NCBI GenBank assembly: GCA_018265615.1
Contig: JABLYX010000018.1
Span: 1-64,000 of the forward strand
Direction: 5' to 3'
From: Lentisphaeria bacterium
Lineage (GTDB): Bacteria > Verrucomicrobiota > Lentisphaeria > Victivallales > Victivallaceae
Length of the DNA: 64,000 bases
The position numbers and the translations under genes were made by a program. The first letter of the stretch is position 1. Every line of letters starts with the position of its first letter. The notes under the pieces are model-generated. The model saw nothing but the letters and a program-made list of their open reading frames with translations. It was not told the origin of the DNA and did no database searches. Positions 1-8,255 of the stretch are shown piece by piece.

Positions 1-1
1 T

Positions 2-940
2 GACGAGCAGCGCGACTTCGTGAACGCGCTGCGCCAGGGGCTGCATGAGGGCAAGAAGTTTTCGGAGCTGGCGCGCAGCCACGGGAACCTCTTTCCCGGA
101 TACTATGCGAACCTCATCGAATCGGGCGAGGAGACCGGTTGTCTGCCGGAGGTTGTGAACGAGCTGTACAAGTTCATGGGCGAGAGCAAGGAGTTGAAGG
201 ACTTCATCGTGTCGAGCTCGATCTATCCGCTCGCGATTCTCGGTGTCACGCTGATCGTGACCGTGCTGCTCTTCACGGTGTTTGTGCCGCGTTTCGCGAA
301 GATCTTCATCGACATGGGGCGCGAAATGCCGCCGTCGATGGAGTTCCTGCTTGCGATGAGCTCATTTTTCTCCTATGCGTGGTGGATGGTTCCGCTCGGG
401 TGCATCGGCGGATGGATGCTGCTCAAGAAGATCATGGGGGAGCACGAGCTGCATGTCGCGCTGTCGAAATTCGTCCTCAGGCTGCCGCTTTTCGGGCGGA
501 TCGTGGTGGATCTCGAAATGTGCAAATACATCCGGACGCTTGCGATCCTCATCGCGAACCATGTGGAGATCATCCGGACGGTCCGGATTTCGGGGCGCAT
601 CATCGCGAATCCGGTCGTCGCGGCCGGCTTCGCGGAGATCGACCGCAAACTCAAGGGGGGCGACAAGCTCTCGGCGGCGCTGGCGGACAACCGCTTTGTT
701 CCGGCGAGCATGGTCCCGATGCTGCGCGTCGGCGAGGAATCCGGGACGGTGGGCGATATGCTTGCGAAGATAGCGCTCCACCTTGAAAACGATACGAAAC
801 TGAAAATCAAGCGGCTGCTGAGCCTGTTCGAACCGGCGGTGATTGTCTTTCTCGCCCTTATCGTGCTGGTCGTGGTCGTTTCGATCTTTGTCGCCATGAT
901 GGAAATCAATTCAATCAGCCAGGGAGGGCCGTCGATATGA
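2..940 (+). CDS. gspF: Type II secretion system inner-membrane protein GspF (5' end outside window)
   Basis: The reading frame is open to the first base of the window, so the N-terminus is missing. GspF is the polytopic inner-membrane platform protein of type II secretion and type IV pilus machines. It couples the cytoplasmic ATPase to pseudopilin assembly. The visible part has the family's typical order: a soluble helical domain, a hydrophobic segment (around YPLAILGVTLIVTVLLFTV), a second hydrophobic stretch, a second repeat of the helical domain with the GEESGTVGDML signature (the first copy reads ESGEETGCLPEV), and a C-terminal membrane helix (VIVFLALIVLVVVVSIFVAMM). The next gene, gspG, starts 4 bases before this stop, so the two are translationally coupled. 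The downstream order G-H-I-J-K confirms a type II secretion operon. The ATPase and secretin genes presumably lie upstream of the window. Confidence 0.93.
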   Translation, partial: DEQRDFVNALRQGLHEGKKFSELARSHGNLFPGYYANLIESGEETGCLPEVVNELYKFMGESKELKDFIVSSSIYPLAILGVTLIVTVLLFTVFVPRFAKIFIDMGREMPPSMEFLLAMSSFFSYAWWMVPLGCIGGWMLLKKIMGEHELHVALSKFVLRLPLFGRIVVDLEMCKYIRTLAILIANHVEIIRTVRISGRIIANPVVAAGFAEIDRKLKGGDKLSAALADNRFVPASMVPMLRVGEESGTVGDMLAKIALHLENDTKLKIKRLLSLFEPAVIVFLALIVLVVVVSIFVAMMEINSISQGGPSI

Positions 941-1356
941 AAAAGAACCGTGTGAGAAGAAGCAGTTTCACTCTGATCGAAGTCGTGGTCGTGATCATCA
1001 TTCTGGTCACGCTCGCCTCGATCGCAACCCCGATTTACCTGAACTACGTGAAAAAAGCGAATGTCGGCGCCGCGACGACGCAGATCAAGCTGCTCGAGGA
1101 TGCGCTGACCGGCTACAAGCTCGATGTCGGCAGCTATCCTGAGACGCTGAACGGCCTGGTCGAGAACGTCGACCAGAACGAGAAGTGGGACGGTCCGTAC
1201 ATCAAGCCGGCGGTCCCGAAGGATCCGTGGGGGAACGAGTATGTCTACGTCTGCCCCGGCGAGCACGGCGACTTCGATTTGCTGAGCTACGGCGCCGACG
1301 GCCAGCCCGGAGGCTCCGGCGAAAACGCCGACATCACGAACTACGTGGAAAAATAA
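937..1356 (+). CDS. gspG: Type II secretion major pseudopilin GspG
   Basis: 139 residues, the usual GspG length. It starts with a short basic leader (MKKNRVRRSS), then FTLIEVVVVIIILVTLASIA, the class III signal and N-terminal helix that builds the pseudopilus. Glu at mature position 5 is present. The C-terminal half has the GspG-specific PKDPWGNEYVY and the LLSYGADGQPGG calcium-loop region, which separates it from the minor pseudopilins. The residue before the predicted cleavage site is Ser, not the Gly normally required by prepilin peptidase. The start overlaps the gspF stop by 4 bases. The protein is expected to be processed in the inner membrane and polymerised as the piston that pushes substrates through the secretin. 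Confidence 0.93.
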   Translation: MKKNRVRRSSFTLIEVVVVIIILVTLASIATPIYLNYVKKANVGAATTQIKLLEDALTGYKLDVGSYPETLNGLVENVDQNEKWDGPYIKPAVPKDPWGNEYVYVCPGEHGDFDLLSYGADGQPGGSGENADITNYVEK

Positions 1357-1359
1357 GCG

Positions 1360-1857
1360 ATGCGTCGCGGGCCGTTCACACTGCTGGAGCTTGTGGTGGT
1401 GATTGCGATTATCGCGATCACTACCACGCTGGCGGTGTCGGCCTTCCGGGGGGAATCCCCTGCGCAGAAGCTCAACAACTCCGCGCTCGGCTTTGAAAGC
1501 TGGTGCGCGAGGGTGCGCTATGTCGCGATGGAGAACGGTGCGGACCGCGTCATTGCGTTCAAACCGGATGAGCGGCTTTTCACTGCAATGGACCCGGGGC
1601 TCGATCCGGATGCCGTCCAGCCGGGCGATGAAAAGCCTGCGCTCGAATGGAAGCTGCCGGATGAGTTCGAGCTCGATTCGGAAACGCTGAACGCGGAGGC
1701 GGCGGAGGACGGCGCGATCGAAGTGTTCCGCTTTTTCTCCGACGGCAGCGCGAATGCGTCGCGGGAGTTCATATTGAAGTACAGGAAGCTGCAGCGCCGT
1801 TTCCGGGTGTCCCCGCTGACCGGCATGCTCCTGCAGTCGGAGGAGGCGGTATTGTGA
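1360..1857 (+). CDS. gspH: Minor pseudopilin, GspH-like
   Basis: 165 residues with an N-terminal prepilin signal (MRRGP, then [21 protein letters not shown]) and a C-terminal region rich in beta-strand-type sequence ([19 protein letters not shown], and a closing SPLTGMLL). This matches the GspH/FimT architecture in which a short final strand follows a S/P-x-T-G motif. Its place directly after gspG supports the H assignment. The residue at -1 is Pro. The gene begins 3 bases after the gspG stop and its own stop overlaps the GTG start of the next gene. Minor pseudopilins H, I, J and K form the tip complex that primes the pseudopilus. Confidence 0.8.
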   Translation: [165 protein letters not shown]

Positions 1858-2261
1858 CAGTGCGGCGCTTCACATTGATCGAGGTCGTGGTGGCGCTCGG
1901 CATCCTCGCCCTGTCGCTCACGGGGCTGCTGCAGCTGCTGACCGCTTCCCAGAATCGGCTGGTCCGCACCTACGAAAAGTGGCAGGAGACGCACATGCTC
2001 ATGCAGGCGGCGGAGTACTGCCTGTTGCAGACTGGGGAGGATCCGGGAGGGGTCCCGGTGACTTTCTTCCCGTATACGCAGTACACGGCGAACTGCTCCT
2101 ACCGTGACGCGGAGAACCTGCCGGAGGATTATGTGAACATCCCGAACCAGCTTCCGCTCAAAACCTGCGTTATCGAGCTCGTCCGGCAGCGCGACCGGAA
2201 AACCGTCGGAACCATTCTTGTGGACAGGATCAGCTATGAAACGACCTTGCAGGGCGAATAA
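1854..2261 (+). CDS. gspI: Minor pseudopilin, GspI-like
   Basis: 135 residues starting with GTG at 1854, overlapping the stop of the previous gene by 4 bases. The N-terminus is MTVRRFTLIEVVVALGILALSLTGLLQLL: a very short basic leader, Glu5, and the VALGILAL helix typical of GspI. The remainder (about residues 30-135) is a small soluble domain with two cysteines (TANCSY, KTCVIELV). The residue before the predicted cleavage site is Arg instead of Gly. GspI normally heads the I-J-K tip complex. The next gene (J-like) starts inside this one, so translation of I and J is coupled. Confidence 0.8.
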   Translation: MTVRRFTLIEVVVALGILALSLTGLLQLLTASQNRLVRTYEKWQETHMLMQAAEYCLLQTGEDPGGVPVTFFPYTQYTANCSYRDAENLPEDYVNIPNQLPLKTCVIELVRQRDRKTVGTILVDRISYETTLQGE

Positions 2262-2892
2262 ACAGTGCTTCACACTCGTCGAGATGGCGATTGCGATGGC
2301 GGTGCTCGTCGTCGTCGCGCTGATCATCGGCACCGCGTCGGCGACTTTCTACAACGGCTACCGGCGTTCGGTCAAGGTGACCGAACGGCTGAAGACCTGT
2401 CAGGCGATCGACCGGCTGATGGACCAGAATGTGCGGAATCTGATTCCGTTCAAATGGAACGACGAGCTGAATTCATCGCGCTTCGTCTTCGAGGGCAAGA
2501 GCGATTCGCTGCACTTCACGACGCTGCGGCGCACATACGGCAGCGACCGCGGCGCGCTGCTGTTCGTGCGGATCCGGGTGGAGAACGATGAGCTGATCGC
2601 GGAGTATTCCAGCTATCCGCGGCTGCCGTGGGAGGATGAGGGCGCGCAGGAGTACGCCCGCGAGGTCATCGCGACGAAGGTCCGCGGCATCCGCTTCCTG
2701 TATGGAGAGCAGGGCGACGACGAGATCGAATTCGAGGAGTCGTGGGAAGAAGACGACCATGGGTCCACGCCGCTCGCGATCCAGATGACCGTCGAATGGC
2801 TCGACGGGACATCGGAGCAGTGGCTGCGCCGCACGGCCGGCTCCTCCTCCAACAGCACGTTCGGCAGCCGCGCAACTCCGGTGCTGCAATGA
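2236..2892 (+). CDS. gspJ: Minor pseudopilin, GspJ-like
   Basis: I place the start at the ATG at 2236 (MKRPCRANKQCFTLVEMAIA), because an upstream in-frame TTG would add six residues ahead of a normal prepilin leader. The protein is about 218 residues, close to GspJ size. It has a prepilin signal (FTLVEMAIAMAVLVVVALIIG) and a mid-protein region reading YGSDRGALLFVRIRVENDEL, consistent with the GspJ beta-sheet domain. It overlaps the end of gspI and shares its last bases with the start of the K-like gene. The residue at -1 is Cys. Assignment to J rather than another minor pseudopilin rests on operon order and length. Confidence 0.75.
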   Translation: MKRPCRANKQCFTLVEMAIAMAVLVVVALIIGTASATFYNGYRRSVKVTERLKTCQAIDRLMDQNVRNLIPFKWNDELNSSRFVFEGKSDSLHFTTLRRTYGSDRGALLFVRIRVENDELIAEYSSYPRLPWEDEGAQEYAREVIATKVRGIRFLYGEQGDDEIEFEESWEEDDHGSTPLAIQMTVEWLDGTSEQWLRRTAGSSSNSTFGSRATPVLQ

Positions 2893-3959
2893 CGGCGCGC
2901 CGCAGACAATCGGAGTCCGGCTCCGCCCTCATCGCGGTGCTTTGCCTGGTCTTCATGGCGGGGCTGCTCGCGGCTGCGGTCCTCGCGATGTCGAAGTACA
3001 ACAGCTTTACGATCAATGCGCACCTTGAGCTGCAGAAATCGTTCTACATCAATGAAGGAGTAGCGAACCGCGTCCAGTACCTGATCGCCGCGGACCGTTC
3101 GCTCTACTCCTCCGTCCAGCTCGGGCTGGTCGATTACAGCGAGTACGATCACGACCGTTTTCTGGCGGACGGGGTCGTGCACCGCCTGAACTATTACGGG
3201 ACGCCGGTGGAGTTCACGATCACCGATGCGAGGAGCGGGTTCGACCTCGGTGCGGGGAGTTTCCGGACCACGCTGCAATGGATCTCGGGCTCCGACGCAT
3301 TCGACGAGACATTGCATGACACCATCGACAAACTGAGCGCCGCGCTCACCGATTATATGGACAGCAACGATGAGATCTCTCTGAACGGCTTTGAATCCGC
3401 CGACTACGATGCGCTCGGCATGTCGCCTCTGCCCAGAAACGGAAGCGTCCAGTTCCGCGAGGAGCTCGCGTGGGTTCCCGGCGTCATCGATCTCTTTCCG
3501 CCGGACAAGTTCGGCCGCCTGGGATCGCTTCGGCTCGTTCCTCCGGACGGGCTGCGCATTTCCAGCGGCGCTCCGAGCGTCTTTACCGCCGACCGCCTGA
3601 TGCTGAAATCCTACTGCCGCCTCGAGGATGAAGAGATCGACCAGGTCATGGAGGCGCTTGACATCTATCACCGGGAGCGGACTTTGCTGCGGGACCAGCT
3701 CGACGAGCTGATGATTCCGCGTCTCGGCGCGCTCTCCTGGCAGGAGAGCGGAACCTACACCGTGACCATCGGGCCGCCGCTGACGGAAATCCCGGATACC
3801 GTAGCGACTGCCGACGAGGATGGCGGCCGCAGCCGGATGACTGTGCAGGAGCAGCCGGTGCGCCGTCCGTCATACCGGTTGACATTCACCTATCCCGGGT
3901 TCAATATCGGCGGCCCGCAGAGTAACACCGTGCAATACCTGGAATGGATGTTCCACTGA
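2889..3959 (+). CDS. gspK: GspK-like minor pseudopilin / general secretion pathway protein K
   Basis: The start is the ATG at 2889, which overlaps the TGA of the J-like gene (ATGA). In-frame sequence upstream is low-complexity shadow of that gene. The N-terminus (MTARRRQSESGSALIAVLCLVFMAGLLAAAVLA) fits GspK, which has the G-x-A-L-I-x-V-L start and no Glu5. This is the only pilin-type signal in the operon with Gly at -1. The bulk of the 356-residue protein is a large periplasmic domain containing GFESADYDALGMSPLPRNG and a helical section that resembles the helix-hairpin part of GspK, ending near MVQEQP. GspK caps the pseudopilus tip. Sequence similarity is weak beyond the N-terminus, so the call leans on gene order. 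Confidence 0.72.
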   Translation: MTARRRQSESGSALIAVLCLVFMAGLLAAAVLAMSKYNSFTINAHLELQKSFYINEGVANRVQYLIAADRSLYSSVQLGLVDYSEYDHDRFLADGVVHRLNYYGTPVEFTITDARSGFDLGAGSFRTTLQWISGSDAFDETLHDTIDKLSAALTDYMDSNDEISLNGFESADYDALGMSPLPRNGSVQFREELAWVPGVIDLFPPDKFGRLGSLRLVPPDGLRISSGAPSVFTADRLMLKSYCRLEDEEIDQVMEALDIYHRERTLLRDQLDELMIPRLGALSWQESGTYTVTIGPPLTEIPDTVATADEDGGRSRMTVQEQPVRRPSYRLTFTYPGFNIGGPQSNTVQYLEWMFH

Positions 3960-3975
3960 TGAGAGAGGAGAGTTC

Positions 3976-4347
3976 ATGCGAAAACAGCTGATGATCATTC
4001 TCGTGCTGCTCTGCTTTGCCGCACCTCCCGCGATGCAGAAAGCCGGGGCGATGGATCCGGTCACGATCGCGATTCTGACGCCGATCGCGATCAAGGGCGC
4101 GCAGATCGCCGCGCCGTATGTGATGCGCGGGCTCATGAGCGGGGCAAGGCATATGGTGTCGATGGGATACGACCTCATCAACTTCTTCCGGCTGCCGCTC
4201 GGCGTGCTTCAGTCGACGCTCGGGATTCCGTTCGGACAGCTCCAGAACGGGCTCCGCAACATGGTGGCCGGAGGCATCGCTCCGTTTAAGTTCGTCATAA
4301 AAACTTTCCTGCTGCCCGTGGAGTTCTGCCGGATCGGCGGAGGGTAG
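3976..4347 (+). CDS. Small exported protein of unknown function at the end of the secretion operon
   Basis: 123 residues that I do not recognise. It begins with a clear Sec-type signal peptide (MRKQLMIILVLLCFAAPPAMQKAGA). After that come alternating hydrophobic segments (PVTIAILTPIAIKGAQIAAPYVM, LINFFRLPLGVLQSTLGIPFG, and a final FKFVIKTFLLPVEF). The mature protein is mildly amphipathic and could associate with the membrane. It lies 16 bases after gspK with a good ribosome binding site (GAGAGGAGAG, just upstream of ATG), so it is probably co-transcribed. An accessory role in the secretion apparatus is an inference from position only. Confidence 0.6.
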   Translation: MRKQLMIILVLLCFAAPPAMQKAGAMDPVTIAILTPIAIKGAQIAAPYVMRGLMSGARHMVSMGYDLINFFRLPLGVLQSTLGIPFGQLQNGLRNMVAGGIAPFKFVIKTFLLPVEFCRIGGG

Positions 4348-4401
4348 TCGAAGTGCAAGCGCGGCGAAGCGCCTCCTTCACTCCCATGGCGCTTCTGCAG
4401 G

Positions 4402-4620
4402 TTAAAAGAGGACGAAATAGAGGCCGGTCGCGATGCAGCCGAGGGCGACCAGGCTCAACATGATTTTCGCAGGCGCACAGCAGCGCCGCACCCGGCTGCT
4501 GCCGGGCGCGGTGCTGCGTCCCGCGAGCTGGTTGAAGCTGCGGGTGTGCATGTACCGCTTCAGGTTTTTGCGGGTGTGCTGCCGCCGCTGCAGTGCGGCG
4601 GCCAACTCAGACTGCGTCAC
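4402..4620 (-). CDS. Small protein with one C-terminal membrane helix, unknown function
   Basis: 72 residues from a GTG start at 4620. The first 50 residues are very basic and lack acidic residues after the start (QRRQHTRKNLKRYMHTRSF). The last 20 form a single hydrophobic helix (IMLSLVALGCIATGLYFVLF) that ends the protein. That would make it a tail-anchored or C-in membrane protein with a cationic cytoplasmic segment. It follows the M42 peptidase by 21 bases on the same strand, with a purine-rich stretch (AAAGGAAAGGG) upstream. No family recognised; small size keeps confidence moderate. Confidence 0.45.
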   Translation of the reverse strand: MTQSELAAALQRRQHTRKNLKRYMHTRSFNQLAGRSTAPGSSRVRRCCAPAKIMLSLVALGCIATGLYFVLF

Positions 4621-4641
4621 GTTCCGTTGCCCTTTCCTTTG

Positions 4642-5715
4642 TCAGTCGATTCCGGGGATGAAGCTTTCGTCGCCTTTCAGTGCCGCGATCGATTCGGTCA
4701 GCAGCCGGATTGCGCCTTCGACATCGCGCAGGTCGCACATTTCGACCGGCGAATGCATGTAGCGGTTCGGGATGCTCACGAGCGCGGTGGCGACGCCGGC
4801 ACGGGTCATCTGCATCTGGGCGGTGTCGGTTCCGCCGGAGGCGCGGTGCGCGGCGGTCTCCTGGTATGGGATCCTGTGTGCTTTTGCGACCTTGCGGATC
4901 AGCCGCCCGAGGACGGGGTTGTTGTCGCAGCTGCGGTTCAGCTCCGGTCCGCTGCCGAGTCTGATGTCGCCGAGCAGCTTCTTCGGGATATCCGGGATAT
5001 CGGTCGTGAAGCCGACGTCGATTGCGAACCCGACCTGCGGGTCGACGCCGAAGCAGCTTGTGTGCGCGCCGCGCAGCCCGACCTCCTCCTGGACGGTTCC
5101 GACGCCGTACACTGCGACGTTCAGCTTGCGCTTCGAGAGCTCGCGCAGCGTTTCGGCCACGACGAACGCGCCGACCTTGTCATCCATGCCCTTGGAGATG
5201 AAACGGGTTTCATTCAGCATGCGGAAGTTCGAACGGACCGCGACCGGGTCGCCGATCGAAACGAGCTTTTCCGCCTCCTTGCGGTCGGCGGCGCCGATAT
5301 CGATCCACATGTCGGAAAGCTCCGGCGCGACGTCGCGCTCGGCGGGTTTGAGCAGATGGATCGGCTTTTTGCCGATCACACCGGGCACGCGCCCCTTTTC
5401 GGTCAGGATCTCGACTTCGGTCGCCGGGACGTTCAGCTTGTCGATTCCGCCGTTCGGGCGGAAATAGATCAGCCCCTCGTCGGTGATATAGACGATCTGG
5501 AAGCCGATTTCGTCATAGTGCCCGGCGAGCATGACCCGCAGCGGCGCGCCGGGATTCAGGATTCCCACGGTGTTGCCGAGCACGTCGGTCTTCACCTCCC
5601 CGCAGAAGCCGGAGAGATAGGAGCGGAACACGGCTGCCGCCTCCTCTTCGAAGCCCGACGGGCTGGAGGCGGTCATGAATTCATTCAAAAATTTCAAACT
5701 GGACTTGGTCAGCAT
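4642..5715 (-). CDS. M42 family metallo-aminopeptidase (tetrahedral aminopeptidase type)
   Basis: 357 residues, the usual M42 size. These are cytoplasmic dinuclear zinc or cobalt aminopeptidases that form 12-subunit tetrahedral shells and trim peptides left by larger proteases. All the metal and catalytic positions of the family can be seen: His66 in AGHYDEIG, Asp178 in KGMDDKVG, the Glu210-Glu211 pair in VQEEVGLRGA (general base and ligand), Asp233 in AIDVGF and His321 in RYMHSPVE. An active enzyme is therefore likely. The ATG at 5715 gives an N-terminus (LKFLNEFMTASSPSGFEEEA) that matches the family start. The intergenic region upstream is shared with the divergent CapA-like operon. Confidence 0.92.
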   Translation of the reverse strand: MLTKSSLKFLNEFMTASSPSGFEEEAAAVFRSYLSGFCGEVKTDVLGNTVGILNPGAPLRVMLAGHYDEIGFQIVYITDEGLIYFRPNGGIDKLNVPATEVEILTEKGRVPGVIGKKPIHLLKPAERDVAPELSDMWIDIGAADRKEAEKLVSIGDPVAVRSNFRMLNETRFISKGMDDKVGAFVVAETLRELSKRKLNVAVYGVGTVQEEVGLRGAHTSCFGVDPQVGFAIDVGFTTDIPDIPKKLLGDIRLGSGPELNRSCDNNPVLGRLIRKVAKAHRIPYQETAAHRASGGTDTAQMQMTRAGVATALVSIPNRYMHSPVEMCDLRDVEGAIRLLTESIAALKGDESFIPGID

Positions 5716-5836
5716 ATAAACTCCTCAAACGGTGATGATAGACAGCATATCCGCATACCATACAACATAATGCCTGTTTTCTGATTTTCCAGACTGTTTT
5801 CCACAAAATACGGGATTATTTTGGCCGGTAAAACGG

Positions 5837-5862
5837 AAACGGCCCGGAAGCGGCCGTTTTTT
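5837..5862 (+). terminator. Hairpin with T-tract in the 5716-5956 intergenic region
   Basis: A perfect 8-bp stem (AAACGGCC at 5837-5844 and GGCCGTTT at 5852-5859) with a 7-base loop is followed by a run of six T. Read on the plus strand this is a textbook intrinsic terminator. No plus-strand gene ends here, since the flanking genes diverge. It lies just upstream of the apparent CapA-operon promoter, so it may block antisense read-through or terminate a short unannotated transcript. Confidence 0.55.
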
Positions 5863-5885
5863 CTGAAAAAAGGGATGGATCGGGT

Positions 5886-5914
5886 TTGCGCGAAGCCGGA
5901 TTCCGGGGTACATT
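5886..5914 (+). promoter_or_regulatory. Promoter of the CapA-like operon
   Basis: TTGCGC (5886-5891) and TACATT (5909-5914) are separated by exactly 17 bp, 43 bp before the ATG at 5957. The layout matches a sigma-70-type promoter and the TTGC -35 seen at several other genes in the window. Confidence 0.55.
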
Positions 5915-5956
5915 TAAGGCAAAGATATCCACAGGGCAACTGAAAGGGCAGAAGCG

Positions 5957-7207
5957 ATGGATTCCGTGATTCTCCGAGAGCTGCGCGCGGCGGAAGAAGG
6001 TGCAAGGCTGGTTGCGGCGGTCGCCGGGGACGCATGTCCGCGCGGCGGCGGCGCGGCTCCCGTCGCGGAAGGGAAAACCGCTGAAATCCTCGCCGCCGTC
6101 CGTCCGTATCTCGACGGGGCGGACCTGCGGCTGGTCCAGTGGGAGACGCCGCTGACCGACGCTGATACGCCGATCGCGAAATCCGGGCCGAACATCAGGT
6201 GCGCCCCCTCCGGCGTGAATTTCCTCAGGGACGGCGGCTTTGATGTCGCGTTGCTTGCGAACAATCATATCGGAGATTTCGGGCCGGATCCGGTGAACGA
6301 AACCGTGCGCCGGATCGCCGGGGCGGGAATCCGCACCGTCGGGGCGGGGGCGAACCTCGAAGAGGCCTGCCGCCCGCTGCGGATCGAGCGGAACGGCCTG
6401 ACGCTCAGCATCATCAACGCAGCCGAGCATGAGTTCGGGACGGCGACGGAAACGGATGCGGGGTCGGCGCCGCTTGAAATCCCGGAGCTCCTGATTACGA
6501 TCATGCGCGAAAAAGCCGAATGCGGCCTTGTTCTCGTTGTGACGCACGGCGGCAACGAATACTGTCCGGTGCCGTCTCCCCGCATGGTGCGGAACGCACG
6601 GGCGTTTGCGGAGGCGGGCGCGTCGGCCGTGGTCAACATCCATCCGCATTGCCCGCAGGGCGTGGAGGTGTGGAACGGCGTTCCGATCGTCTATTCGACG
6701 GGAGACTTCTTCTTTCCGCGTCTCGACGGGCGGAAGTTCTCGTCGCGGGACCTCTGGTATTTCGGTTATCTGCCGCGTTTTTCATTCGACCGGCGGGGAT
6801 GCTTCCGGTTCGAGCTGCTGCCTTATTTCTTCGCGGACGGGCCGTGGCGGGTCGAGCCGCTCGACCGCCGTGCCGGGGCGCGTTTTGCGGCGTATCTGGA
6901 CGAGATTTCCGGGCTCATCGCCGACCGGACCGCCTGCTTTGAAAGCTGGGCCGCGCGCCATGCCCTCCGGCAGCTGCAGACTGCCGCCGCCGCGCTGGTC
7001 CGTCTGCCGTTCGACATGAGCGACCCGGAGCAGCGCGGGAAGGTGCTTTCACTGCGCAACACATTTACCTGCGAAGCGCACAAAGAGGTCGTCGACACCT
7101 GTCTGCGGCTCGCGGAGACCGGCCGGCTCGATGAGGCCGCCGCCGGATATGCGCGGCTGGAAGCGCTTCAGGAACCGGATTTTTTTGGAGACAGAGATGC
7201 AGACTGA
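5957..7207 (+). CDS. CapA family metallophosphatase-like protein
   Basis: 416 residues of the CapA/PgsA (PF09587) type, a calcineurin-like phosphoesterase fold. Recognisable landmarks are VAGDACPRGG near the N-terminus (GD motif), DLRLVQWETPLTD, ALLANNHIGDFG (NNH ligand motif), VVTHGGNEY and the paired histidines in VVNIHPHCPQGVE. No signal peptide or membrane anchor is visible, unlike capsule-linked CapA proteins, so it is predicted cytoplasmic. The last ~110 residues are helical and not part of the core domain. It heads an operon with an SAH-hydrolase-like protein and an MTA/SAH deaminase, which suggests a role in nucleoside or thioether salvage instead of capsule synthesis. Substrate unknown. 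Confidence 0.8.
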   Translation: MDSVILRELRAAEEGARLVAAVAGDACPRGGGAAPVAEGKTAEILAAVRPYLDGADLRLVQWETPLTDADTPIAKSGPNIRCAPSGVNFLRDGGFDVALLANNHIGDFGPDPVNETVRRIAGAGIRTVGAGANLEEACRPLRIERNGLTLSIINAAEHEFGTATETDAGSAPLEIPELLITIMREKAECGLVLVVTHGGNEYCPVPSPRMVRNARAFAEAGASAVVNIHPHCPQGVEVWNGVPIVYSTGDFFFPRLDGRKFSSRDLWYFGYLPRFSFDRRGCFRFELLPYFFADGPWRVEPLDRRAGARFAAYLDEISGLIADRTACFESWAARHALRQLQTAAAALVRLPFDMSDPEQRGKVLSLRNTFTCEAHKEVVDTCLRLAETGRLDEAAAGYARLEALQEPDFFGDRDAD

Positions 7208-8255
7208 TTTACTTTATGATGAATTGTCGGAGGTTTACCGGCCGGAGGAGTATCCGTCGCTTGCGGAGCAGATCCGCGAGTGGCGTGTTTCGCGTCCGCT
7301 CGCCGGGCGGAGCGTGTTCGACGCGACGCCGGTGTTCCGCAATACGATGATGAAACATGTCGCGCTGCTCGAAGCGGGGGCGGCGCTCACGGTCGGTTAC
7401 GGGCGCGGGATCCCGTATGATCCGCAGGTGCTCGAACGGCTGCGCGCCTGCGGCGTCGAGGTCGCGGAAGGCGCGGCGCCCGGCCGCAGCTATGACGTCG
7501 TGCTCGATTGCGCCGGGGCGAACGCCGATGTGAAGGCGGAATACGGTTACGTCGAGCTGACCCGCTCCGGCATGTACCGTTACCGCGACTGTGCGCAGGC
7601 CGTGTTCCTCGCGGACGACGGGCGGATCAAGGAGATTGAAACCGCGCTGGGGACCGGGGACGGCTTCCGGCGCGGCATGGCCCATTTCGGATATGGCGAC
7701 TTTTCCGGGAAAAGGATCGTGGTGTTCGGCTGCGGCAAGGTCGGTTCCGGCGTCGTGATGTACGCGGCGCTCGGCAACGCCGGGGTGACGGTCGTCGACG
7801 ATGCGCGGAAAGTCGTTCCGCCGTTCGGCGCGTCGATCGTCGATCTCTCCGATCGCGCCGGGATTGAGGCGGCCGTGAGGGCGGCGTGGTGTGTGGTCTG
7901 CGCGACCGGCATCCGCGGGGCGCTGTGCGGCAGGTTCGACCTTGCCGTGCTTGCGGGCGGCGATGCGATCATCGCGAACATGGGCGTCGAGGATGAATTC
8001 GGGCCGGAAATCCCGGCGGAGCGCGTGCTGAACGCAAAGCAGCCGCTGAATTTTGTGTTGGAGGAGCCGACCCACCTCAAGTACATCGATCCGACCATGG
8101 CGCTCGACAACTACGGCGCGCTTGAGGTGCTTGGCGGCAAGCTCGCCCCGGGCCTGAACCGCCCGTCGAAAGCGCTGGAAGAGAAGATTCTGAACACGGT
8201 GCGCACGGCCGGAGCCGTCGCTTCCGAACTCGAACGACTGGAGAAGAGCCGATGA
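7197..8255 (+). CDS. Divergent S-adenosylhomocysteine hydrolase-like NAD-binding protein
   Basis: 352 residues, shorter than the ~430 of true adenosylhomocysteinase. I chose the ATG at 7197 because TTTGGAG lies just upstream and it overlaps the previous stop by 11 bases. The Rossmann segment GKRIVVFGCGKVGSGV aligns with the SAHH NAD domain, and the flanking RPLAGRSVFDATPVFRNTMMKHVALLEAGAAL matches the [24 protein letters not shown] region. By eye the catalytic residues of SAHH are mostly lost: the substrate His is Pro in DATPVF, the K-x3-D-N signature reads KEIET, and NIGHF becomes NMGVE. The Glu of SEETTTG may survive as YVELTRSG. It may act on a related thioether such as S-inosylhomocysteine made by the next gene product, or may have a different role. 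Confidence 0.7.
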   Translation: MQTDLLYDELSEVYRPEEYPSLAEQIREWRVSRPLAGRSVFDATPVFRNTMMKHVALLEAGAALTVGYGRGIPYDPQVLERLRACGVEVAEGAAPGRSYDVVLDCAGANADVKAEYGYVELTRSGMYRYRDCAQAVFLADDGRIKEIETALGTGDGFRRGMAHFGYGDFSGKRIVVFGCGKVGSGVVMYAALGNAGVTVVDDARKVVPPFGASIVDLSDRAGIEAAVRAAWCVVCATGIRGALCGRFDLAVLAGGDAIIANMGVEDEFGPEIPAERVLNAKQPLNFVLEEPTHLKYIDPTMALDNYGALEVLGGKLAPGLNRPSKALEEKILNTVRTAGAVASELERLEKSR